A DNA stretch of 20,617 nucleotides from Plakobranchus ocellatus (taxonomy: Eukaryota; Mollusca; Gastropoda; Plakobranchidae): NCBI GenBank assembly GCA_019648995.1, contig BLXT01004211.1, forward strand, positions 238,128-258,744, read 5' to 3'. The position numbers were made by a program, and so were the translations under genes. The notes under the pieces were generated by a model, which was given only the letters and a program-made list of their open reading frames with translations, was not told the DNA's origin and searched no databases. Of this stretch, positions 1 to 9,464 are shown one piece after another (positions within the stretch are counted from its first letter, which is position 1; each line of letters starts with the position of its first letter).

Positions 1-252
1 CATGAATATTGCCACTTTATATGCATTTTTATGAAATTGAAAATGAATTATAATACAAACTGCAAAAGAAAGCAGTTTTTGTATTACTTTCCATCAAGTT
101 TTGCTTGAAGATTTTCTTTTTGTTTTTATTTTGTTTATTGTCATTATTTGTTTGAGTTTTTTTTTTTTTTCCCAGTCACCAAAAGCGTAATGCAGGTGTA
201 CATTAGCCTATATCAAACATAGGGTATAACAAAATACGAAATGAAAGAAGAA

Positions 253-270
253 AGAGAGAGAGAGAGAGAA

Positions 271-312
<42 letters not shown>
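253..312. repeat. (AG)n microsatellite
   Basis: About 60 bp of nearly pure AG dinucleotide, interrupted once by AAT near 270-272. It produces an artefactual Glu-Arg open frame on the + strand. Length is likely polymorphic. Confidence 0.97.
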
Positions 313-315
<3 letters not shown>

Positions 316-682
316 CCTATCAGTATCACACGAGTGAAAATCATAGCTCAACAGAGATTACAGTACCGGTACATGAATATCATATGCCTGCCATTAGTGC
401 CAACCAACTTTGTTCTTCACGGTATCACTGTCAGCGCCAGGTCCGTCAGACGCTTAAAACTTTACGTTACGGGATAGAAATCGAGACCCGCTACATTCAA
501 GAATATAATTAAGGGATGAAACATTAAACGCTTTTTGAATGTTTGATCAGGTTCAGAAGTTTGAAAACTTTAAGATTACTTTAAAACAAACAAACAACAA
601 AACCTTCCACGGATAATTAAAGTTAAAGTCGTCACTGAAAATACATGTAGCATGCCTCCTAGGATGAACAGATTTCAACCAA

Positions 683-713
683 CACACGTACAAACACACA
701 CACGCACACACAC
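683..713. repeat. (CA)n-rich imperfect microsatellite
   Basis: Short runs of CA repeats broken by GTAC, AAA and CG. Too short and interrupted to be more than a degenerate dinucleotide tract. Confidence 0.8.
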
Positions 714-3700
714 ATAATAAGAACAGCTACTCAACAATATTCAATATTGAAGAGGCCTTAATACATGTAATAAAAAACTCGCGGGACAAAAAAAAAAAAA
801 AAAAAAGAAAAAAAAAGGGCATTGATTTTGAGAACAGCTTTCAGAACCTGTCTCTTTCGGAAACTAAGAACGGCATGTCGATGATGGTCCAACATCCTTA
901 TAGAAAGAATACATTTTCTTAGCACAGACAAAAATTTGTTCCAAGTCATCCCGGAAATAAGGAAATCTAAATGAACTAGGCTTACGATTCCAAATTCCAG
1001 GTACTTTACTCATGAAAGAGGCACACTTTCTTCTTTGGTCAGAGAGAGACTGAATTAATATCTACATGTATAAGACTCCAATATTTCTGGACGGTAACGA
1101 AAAATTGATGCCATGTGAACTGGAAATGTGGTAAGTGCGTCCCTCACGACTTTGTGGATAAGAGGGCGTAAGATTTTATTTAAAAAAAAAAATTCTAATT
1201 ATTTTTAAATAAATGAACCTCACTTTGCCTGTCTAGATTCTACATGTATCAGGTCGGTACTTTTAGCGCTGTCTTTTCTCCTATCAATAAAATTATTATG
1301 TACAATTCACCGTCTAAACAAACAGGGTCGAAAAAAAAAAAAGAGGAAAAGTACAAGGAAAAAAAAACACCCCTCAATCTCGTCCTTTGTGGCATGAAAT
1401 GAATGTTAGAATCATAGCCTTGGTTTGTCGATTGTATTTTGTAAATATTAACTGACTGGGTACTGTTATTAAAAGGGTTTAGCAATAGACGTAATCTGAA
1501 TCGCTACTTATTTTGAAATAATAATAAAGATAAAAGTTAATAATGTTGTATTTCGATGATGTTGAAGATGAGGATGAAGATTATGCCGTTCTTTGTCCAC
1601 TGTTATTGAGATATTATAGGTATTTTAAGCATTTTTTCTGCCCACTTCCCATGGATTCTGCTTGTAAGCATTGATGTCTATTTTTAAGCATCTTTCATCG
1701 ATTAAAACAAGCAAACAAACAAAACAATTAGGCCAAGAACTCCTTCACCTCGAAACGAAAAAAGAATAACACAAGGAAACAAACAAATTTCGCATGCATT
1801 TATTAAATTTCTTTTCTCATAAGCTAAGTACGCCTGGCTTAATTAGCCTCTTCCAACCACCCCCACTCACCCCACCTAAGACCAAAACACCTGAGATCAC
1901 ATAGATCCAGTTGAAGATAGATACAAACAAACATTATATTTGTACATAAATTTTGTCTAATTTATACATTATTATCTTGTCCATCCACTTTAAGCGGCGC
2001 CCTGGCCTGACGCAGGGCCTGAAAGCCTGAGATCATCTAGTTGTGGGCCGGCTATAATACAAAAACCAAACCAAACCATCCTCCTCAGTAAGAGGTAAAC
2101 TGTGAATAATGTATTATTTTTCATAGCAACCATTATACTGGGCCTCAGATCTAGACTGCTGTTGACTGTCTGTAACGTAAACATTTGACACAACACAGCA
2201 TCTACTGACAGTATAAATGAATTCATTGATGTTTACCCTCTACAGCTGTACTCTAGACCGAATCTGTACGTCTAGATCTAGATTTCTAGATCGGTTAAAT
2301 ATAAGGTTTACATCGCCATCAAGCAAGATCCTCATATCGAGGATTTTTAAACATATTCTCATTTTAACTTTGCATTCTTTGATCAAACCCTCTCTCTGTC
2401 TGTATATGGATCTTTAATTAAAAAAAAAAACAATGCACTATCATATCCCATTGCATCTCATGAAATGGAGATGCCAAAAATGTGCTAAAAATGCCGGGAG
2501 ATTTCCTCACCGGGGAACCACCTCCAAGTTACCACCTGCAGTGTAATAGAGGGTAGTCTTTGGAAGTCTCATGTATAGAAAACTCCCTTTAGATTTGGCT
2601 GAAAAATATTATACAAGTATACTCCATAATTTTACTTGACCAATTTGGCGAAATGAAGTCAAAAGAATTCTTTTAATATAATGGTTCCCCTGTGTAGAAA
2701 TCCTCCTAAGAATATTAGATATATCTAGATCAAGATCTTGATCTAATCTAACAAAAGGTGGCCGATAAATGATAAATTCTGAACTCATAAAGCTTAATGC
2801 TTTCTCAAAATGTCTTGTATGATTTAATTCAGTCAAACTTCACAATGCATATTACATTTCTCCTGTCTCTCCTAAAGCTAATTTCAGCTTGCAGCCACAG
2901 ATCAGGACCATACTCTAAAACATTCTCTCAGTCTCCTCCCAAATCTTTAACTAAATCAGTGACCTTTCCATGGCTTCCCTCTTCATCACTGTTGTCTTGT
3001 TCTGATTTTGTCCCTACTTACCTGGATCTAGACCTGTCACACCAGAAGTGAGGTATATGAGAGCATACAGATTTCAAAATTAATACATGTACTAGGGGAA
3101 AAAAGCCAGATCTATATTTGCAAAGTTGAGATTTTCCTGGTTGCGAGATTATTAAATATGATTAATTGTCTGCCCTGGTCTTAAAAAAAAAAATGTAAAG
3201 ATTTAGCTCTAAGCCATCTAAAAAGGCATTTTAGATAATTTTTATGCAAAGAATCATTATTGAATCTTGCTAGTCTAGACTGTAAGATTAATATGCATTA
3301 AAAAAAAAAATTGCGTAACACTCGTTGGGCCAACGTACAGTCAATATCCAAAAAAAAAAAAGCTGGGTATCTGAAGCCCTGAATTGTCGGAAATGTTGCA
3401 AAAAAAAACTTGCTTATATAATTTGAGTATGGAAAGTCATAAGTCTTCTCTAATTATTGTGAAAATTTCCATGTCTATTTTTCAGTGTTGGTTTGATGAT
3501 AGGACATGAGATTTTAATCCATTTTTCTCTGCAAAAAAAGGAAAAGAATGCAGAAAAAAGGTGCATTAGAATTTTTAAACACCTCACAAATGAGAACAAT
3601 TGGAGATTCTTCAAGAATCCTCCTATTATCAATTGCATCAGTGTTATACCTTAAAGGCTTTACAAATTTTAATGCTTATTTATTTATTTTTTTTGATAAA

Positions 3701-3750
3701 TTAATAACTGAACAAGCAAAATACATTACTTTATCAATTTTATTTTTCAG

Positions 3751-4653
3751 ATTAATTTACTGCCCTGCTGGACAAAATACCAAATAATGTTCAGTCTGAC
3801 AGTTTCAAGGGCTTGCAGAGTGGGCTCTCAGACTTTCTTCTTTCACACTTTGAGGCAACTTAGTGCAGGCAGCCACTCACTCAACCATGCCACACAACAT
3901 ACCAGTGTGCCATCACTGGGATCAGCCGAGCAGGAACTGAGGTTGAAGCCTTTATTTTCAACATCATGTATATCTTCTGTGAGGCGGAATGCGCCTGCTA
4001 GGCTACCACCTGCTCAGACTCTACATACTGCTACCAGAACTGGTGTCACGTCCTCGCCCACCACACATCCTGGCCCACCAAGCAAGCCTCACGACTTTCC
4101 TAAGAGTAAAAGCACACTGCCTGTAAAGTCAAGTATAAAGACTGAGGGTCCATTCAGTTTCTTCAGCATTCGGAGCCTGTTCTCGACGCCCGCACCATTT
4201 ATGCTATATGGTCTCGGAGGTTTGATACCTTTTATGTCAGCACCTTCTTACATGTATTTCACCAAGCAATTTGATCCAACCATTGCGCATGCACAGCTTG
4301 TGTACGGAGCATGCATTTTGTCTTTCTTGGGAGGAGTATCGTGGGGTGACCATGTTAACAGAGTAGAGAAATCTACCCTTGGCTCTCTCAGCTACAGCAT
4401 CCTGCTACCACTGATTGCATGGCCAGCTGTCCTGTTGTATCCAAACTCAGGTAGTTTTCTCATCATGATCAGCGGGATTGTTTACTCAGGGGTGAAAGAC
4501 ACTGGCAGTTTACATTACCCACAGTGGTTCAAGAATCTAAGGTTTCTGCTGTCATCTCTTGTAGCCTTGAGTTTGTCTGCAACTCTTATTTTCAGTTTTG
4601 CTTTGAAAAGTAAAGAATCTGATACTGATGGTGATAGTGACTCCTCTGAATAA
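3751..4653 (+). CDS. TMEM69: TMEM69-like multi-pass membrane protein (DUF3429), coding exon
   Basis: The ORF from the ATG at 3787 to the TAA at 4651-4653 encodes 288 residues. The exon begins after a good acceptor (TTATTTTTCAG ending at 3750), so 3751-3786 is read as 5' UTR. There is no in-frame stop in those 36 bases, so an upstream start is not excluded. Residues 1-30 are rich in Ser, Arg, Phe and Leu without acidic residues, like a mitochondrial presequence. Residues 31-130 are Pro/Ser-rich and look disordered. About five hydrophobic segments follow: 137-158, 168-187, 199-218, 222-236 and 252-272. The diagnostic stretch is GGLIPF (144-149) to LSFLGGVSWG (178-187), then YPQWFKNLR (244-252), which matches TMEM69/DUF3429. 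The acidic tail (KESDTDGDSDSSE) is probably soluble. The molecular function is unknown in the family. Human TMEM69 is about 247 residues, and the excess here is N-terminal. It is convergent with STIL. Confidence 0.88.
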   Translation: MNLLPCWTKYQIMFSLTVSRACRVGSQTFFFHTLRQLSAGSHSLNHATQHTSVPSLGSAEQELRLKPLFSTSCISSVRRNAPARLPPAQTLHTATRTGVTSSPTTHPGPPSKPHDFPKSKSTLPVKSSIKTEGPFSFFSIRSLFSTPAPFMLYGLGGLIPFMSAPSYMYFTKQFDPTIAHAQLVYGACILSFLGGVSWGDHVNRVEKSTLGSLSYSILLPLIAWPAVLLYPNSGSFLIMISGIVYSGVKDTGSLHYPQWFKNLRFLLSSLVALSLSATLIFSFALKSKESDTDGDSDSSE

Positions 4654-4875
4654 ATACACAACTACATTATCATTATTACTTTTTAATATATGTATTTATT
4701 TTTTAAATTGTTTTTTTCTATCCCACATGAAAAAGAAAAGAAATTACATTGGTTTTATACTTGAAGCCAATTTTTAAAACTTTCTTTTTCTCATCATTAT
4801 ATTAAAAGTAAAAAAAAAACAAAAAAAACCATTATCAAGATCCAAACATTTTCTCTCCTCAAAGATCTCTAAACA

Positions 4876-4881
4876 AATAAA
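4876..4881 (+). terminator. Candidate poly(A) signal of TMEM69-like gene
   Basis: This AATAAA lies 223 bases after the stop codon. Another AATAAA overlaps the stop itself (4650-4655) and is too early to be attractive. The region is AT-rich, so chance hexamers are expected and the true site needs transcript ends. Confidence 0.3.
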
Positions 4882-7800
4882 ATAATGTAAATTGAATTGG
4901 AATCCCTACTACTCAATGGTGTACACTGAGAAAACTGTAGTACTCCTATTTGCCATCGCCCTTCTGCAGTGTGAGCTTTATTTTACATGTGTGGGCCTGC
5001 ACAGAGCAATGCTTCACTCAGAAGGATCTGATCTGTTTACCGACTATTAGTCTGTTGTTGTTTTGTTTGCAACCAGTTTTTGTTACGGTTGTCTTGATCA
5101 ATAGTGACCAAGACTGTCACAAATATGTCTAAAGCAGGAAACATGCTGTACCTGGTACCTATGCATTGGGTGAGATCATTATAGATGAGGAGAAAACTTA
5201 TAGTACATGGTCTGTCCTCTACCTGTGAATGAGTGAAGAGTTTTTGTATATGTGTGTGTTATCAATGTATATATACTTGTAGTTATTACTAGCATATTAT
5301 TTGCACTTCTGAAGACTGTTTTGGTTGATTAAACAAGTGGTTTTAAATTTCATGTAAATTGTTTTATTTTTGGTTTCACCAAAATGTACATTTGTATTGA
5401 GTTGACTACCTACAAAAAAAAAAAATATTGTTTTTTTCTATTGTCAAGATCAAAATGGCTATAATATAATACTAAAATCAACAGTGCTATAAATGTAATA
5501 CTAAGATTACTAAGGCAGGGTCTTCTTTCCCCTGTCCCTTTTCTTCTCTTTCAATGTGTAGGTATTTATTGGTAGTGATCTAATTGCTATAGTACATGTA
5601 TACCTGATCACTTTTTCAATGTGAGCTAAACATTGATCACAGTTCCTACCCTGTTGAAATGCAGAGAGTAAATGTTTAATTGTTCTTCTTAACCCCTCCT
5701 TGTGGAGAAAAAAAAATTAAGTGACACCAAGACTATTGACCACTAGGACAAGGTTATCAGTTAATATCATCCTCTTGCTCTTACTTTCAGTTTTAGAATC
5801 ATTACTTAATGTTAACCTTATTACATGTATCTCTATTTACCTAGTATTCTACCAAACAAACAGTATGCCTAAACGCACTCAAGAGTCTTCCTAAGCCCTG
5901 AGCATTTAGACGGTAACTACTTTATGTAGGGGAATTAATGTAGGAAGGAGAATACACTTTAATCAAGTTGGAATTATTCCCTATCATTTATTTTAAGAGA
6001 AAGCTTCACTCAAGAGAATGCACATAGTGAATGTCTTGCAACAAAATATTGTTGAGTATTGTGGTAGGAGGACTTAGAAAATTGATCTCAACTTTTGCAT
6101 CTTCAAAAATCTCAACCATTGGCTTTGGCATGTAAATAAAAAACACTTTACCACAAAATTTAAAATTAAATCAAAGTACAATTAGCCTACAATTTTCATT
6201 AAAAAAAAACAATGAAACAACAACTCAAACCCTAACTCAGACTTAGAATAGATTTATCACCCCTCATCATCCATCTTTCCCCATTTAATCATGTGAGCTT
6301 GGATCTACATTGTTTTATAATATCTTTGAGACTTCCTCTCATTTCCATCCCCCTCAGATTCATAATTAGATTAATTTTCTTAAACAAGTTCAGTCGGTAA
6401 CTACTGAGTAACAATAATATTAGTCCACATTTTCATTTTGTGTTTGATATTATTCTGTAGTGTAAGGTTTATTTGGCAGGCCATGTAGGGCAAAGCAGTA
6501 AAACCAGACATCTAAATACCAACACAATAACAAGAACAAAAAAAACTTTTTTTAAAGAGAGTTTAATTTATACATGTATAAATAAATAACAAGGTAAAGT
6601 CTTCAGATTTTGGCCACCTTGTAATTGCAGAATAAATGACTAAAGAAGATAAATAAAAAAAAAATTTACATACAGAAACAAAGCAAGTACTGAGCTGGGT
6701 TCAGTAAACTGAGCAATTCTAATCAACCGACGTCCTCTAGCATTCAAAATTGTTAAAGTACATAAAAAAAAAAATTAACAACATTCAACTTGGTTAAAAT
6801 GTGATTCAGTAATCTTTCAGGTTCATCAAAACTTTCTAATATATCAAACAAGAAGAAATTTCTTTCCACAGAAGTGAAATTAAAAAACTTTTAAAATATG
6901 AATACTGTCGCCAAAACATTCTTTTTTTTCTTTTAATTATTCTTATTTCTATGCCATGATGAGCAAACTTGCTAATGCAGGCAACACCTATGGGTCACTG
7001 AGAGTCAAACTCTTAGGTCTGCAAATTTTTTAAATTGCTCCATACAATACAACTTATATGAGAAACAATTACATGTGTACATAATCCTTCATAAGCAGAT
7101 GCATGGGAAAATTTTTCCTCTACCTTACAATTCTTGCATTATTATCCAGTCTGGCCTAAACACTTCTGTCACAATCTTCAATAACTACATTCCAATTTGT
7201 GTCAGATGCCTTGTAGATCTACTTGGACACCTCAAAACCACAACACACCTGCTTTATGTTGTGTTTTGCTCAATTTAAATAATTGATTTACTCTGAATTT
7301 TCTCTCTTCTGAGCTTTGTAATGATGATAATTGCATAGAAATTTCCTGTATCAAGAAAAATTATTAAAATTCGAACTTGAGAAAATAAAAAAAGGATTTG
7401 AAGAAGGATAAAAAAATATGTAATTTCATGCATAATTCTACAATTACATACAGCATGCGACTCAAAAAAGATTGGTCTCAAGACATTTATCTTTTGTGTA
7501 GGAAAACCAGATCTACCGAAGGACTTTATGAAGCCAAAGATGGAGAATAGGAGAGACAATGAGTGTCTCTGTGTCTCTCATATTTATTACATTTTCTTTT
7601 TCATTAAAACAAGCCAGGAAAATCATGATAGGAAAAGAAAAATTCCACGCCTATAATGCTTTTTTTTTTTATAATGAACAACAAAAAAAGATTCTTGGTA
7701 TAAATTTTAGGGATTTGTCCAAAGCCTTTTTTAAGGAGATGCTTCTACCTTGCAAAAAAACAATTGTGGAGCTATGTGGCTCAAAACCACAAATGAGTCG

Positions 7801-7999
7801 ACTTTTGGCCGTTCAAAATCAACCTAGGACAAGATGTGGTTTCTAAACATGAGGAAAAAAAAAGATCTTTTCAAAAAATAAAAACAATACTTTTGGGTCA
7901 CAGTTCCTTTACATTTGTGAAAAAAAAAAAAAACATGCTGCAAAGAATGGGTAAGCCAAAGTTGTTTGTGATCCTCCATTGACATCAACATATCAGTAG

Positions 8000-8005
8000 T
8001 TTATT
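8000..8005 (-). terminator. Candidate poly(A) signal of STIL
   Basis: AATAAA on the minus strand (TTTATT on +) is the first one downstream of the STIL stop, about 625 bases away. It is a weak call because of base composition. Confidence 0.3.
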
Positions 8006-8629
8006 GTATTTTATCTTTTATACTGTAAATGCTTAGGTTGAAGAAAACATAAATATCTTATTATACACATTTGGCACTTGTATAAATAGGCACTAATAAT
8101 AATGGGTTCTTTTATATGTACACAAATTAGCAACTAATTTTTGTTTAAATAATAACTCCAAAAAAAATGAAATCAGATAATTTGAAAGAATCGGTTAGGA
8201 ATTTGAAATACATAAATATTACATTGAATTTACCATAGAAATGAGAGAGAGAGGGAGAGGGATGTAAGGTGTAAATTAATAATTAAGGAGTCCGAAGAGG
8301 ACAAACTTCGGGGTCATTCCTTGGAATCGCTCCAGAAACTTGCAGATGGCAAGGACCCATCTCAGATATTTTGGGGTCTTCAGAGCTGCTAGCTAGTATC
8401 CAGTAAATTGATGTGTGAACTTCAGGTTCAAATCACTGTACATTCACAAAGAGATAGAGATGGGCATCTGATATATTTTTTTTTTTGTGGATAAAATCCA
8501 CATGTGGCGTGATAGCTGATTGAATCCGGCATTTTTGCAAGCATATTAGCATCAACTCTTGTGCCATCATTTGCCAGGGCAACACAAAATTTATATCTGC
8601 TTCAATTTTTAAATAATCATGTATCTAAT

Positions 8630-9464
8630 TTATAAGAGTTTAGGCATCTGCTTCAACCTTGCAATATCAAGTATGTTCTCATCATCTTGATCCTCTGTGG
8701 ACAGAGAATCATTTTGCCTTGTGTTTGCAGCCTGATGCTGTGCTGGCCGATGACGGGGAGAATCCAAACCTTTCATTTTTCTGGTGGCAGTGGAGGAAAT
8801 ATTCTGCCTTGAGCTATAGGGCTTCAGCACTGGAGAAGCACCTAAATCAGAAGCTGGTGCTTGCCTGGGACTTCTGTTTTGCCCTGGGGTGCTGTTTTGT
8901 TTAGCAGAATCTTGTGTAGTTCTTTTCACTCTGGGTTTCAAGGGTGACTGGACCGGTGTGACAGGCCCTGTCCCATTCTGGGCCATACTGAAGTCTGTTC
9001 TCAGTTTCATTGTGTGTTCTAATGCAGATGCCTCGTTGCCACCGGGCCCCAGCCCAGTCAAAACAAAAGAATCGTTGCCACCAAGAAGGCCATGCTTCTC
9101 TAGGTACCGCTGTGTGGCCATGGTCATATTGTTTGGTGAGATGCCGAGCCGTGTAACGTCTGCCGTTGAAGACATGTCCGCCGCAGGGCAATTTTTCTCC
9201 AGCACCATTTGAAGCATCTGGGCTGTCTTCTTGCCCTGCGCATCACCTTTTTGCATCTGCCTGAGCATTGCCATCTGGGTCAGCTGCTCGTCACTCAGGT
9301 ACTTCATTGCCATGGCATTGATCTCCATAGACTGACCAGGGTCCAGATCCCCCCAGCCTGACCCACCTCTGCCTGGTGTGCCGCACACACTGTTGCCAAG
9401 CATCATAGACACATAGTTGATGCGGGGTATAATGCTGGAGTTGGCGGAGCTTGCACCACCAGAT
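8630..9464 (-). CDS. STIL: STIL terminal exon with STAN motif and C-terminal tail
   Basis: The 835-nt last exon has acceptor CTCGTGCCAG ending at 9465 and stop TAA at 8630-8632. It contains QSMEINAMAMKYLSDEQLTQ, then GISPNNMTMATQRYLEKHGL. Together these form the STAN region, which PLK4 phosphorylates and SAS-6 then binds. A basic Ser/Pro-rich linker (SPLKPRVKRT) follows, then the C-terminal tail ENILDIARLKQMPKLL, which matches the conserved end of animal STIL. No KEN box is visible downstream of STAN, although the human protein has one. Confidence 0.95.

Larger units (their letters stand above)
1..3750. other. 5' flank of TMEM69-like gene, no supported coding exon
   Basis: This AT-rich stretch has simple repeats and many A/T homopolymers. 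Open frames here are short, low-complexity and resemble no family I recognise. A non-coding first exon of the TMEM69-like gene is expected upstream, because a splice acceptor precedes the coding exon at 3750, but I cannot place it. TAGATC-rich patches lie at about 2147-2290, 2724-2745 and 3024-3033. Confidence 0.6.
4654..8629. other. Convergent intergenic region with 3' UTRs of both genes
   Basis: Nearly 4 kb between the stop codons of two tail-to-tail genes. It is AT-rich with poly-A/T runs and scattered TACATGTA words (5593, 5822, 6571). Open frames are short and have no recognisable domain. It should hold the TMEM69-like 3' UTR at the left and the STIL 3' UTR at the right, with boundaries unresolved. 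I see no RNA gene or intact mobile element. Confidence 0.6.

Noticed and set aside
241..477. Open frame starting with a Glu-Arg repeat
   Set aside because: The first third is simply the AG microsatellite; the rest has no similarity to any family I know.
2797..3051. Ser/Leu-rich frame with a GTAAGTAGG donor-like site on the opposite strand
   Set aside because: No matching acceptor, no conserved peptide, and the surroundings are AT-rich with stops.
3323..3335. Short near-palindrome CGTTGGGCCAACG between poly-A runs
   Set aside because: Only 13 bp with no flanking structure; chance is sufficient.
3548..3787. 79-codon frame just before the TMEM69-like ATG
   Set aside because: It runs through the intron and its acceptor in another frame; the composition is AT-driven.
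8659..9212. + strand and alternate minus frames over the STIL last exon
   Set aside because: Antisense or shifted readings of the STAN exon with no domain of their own.
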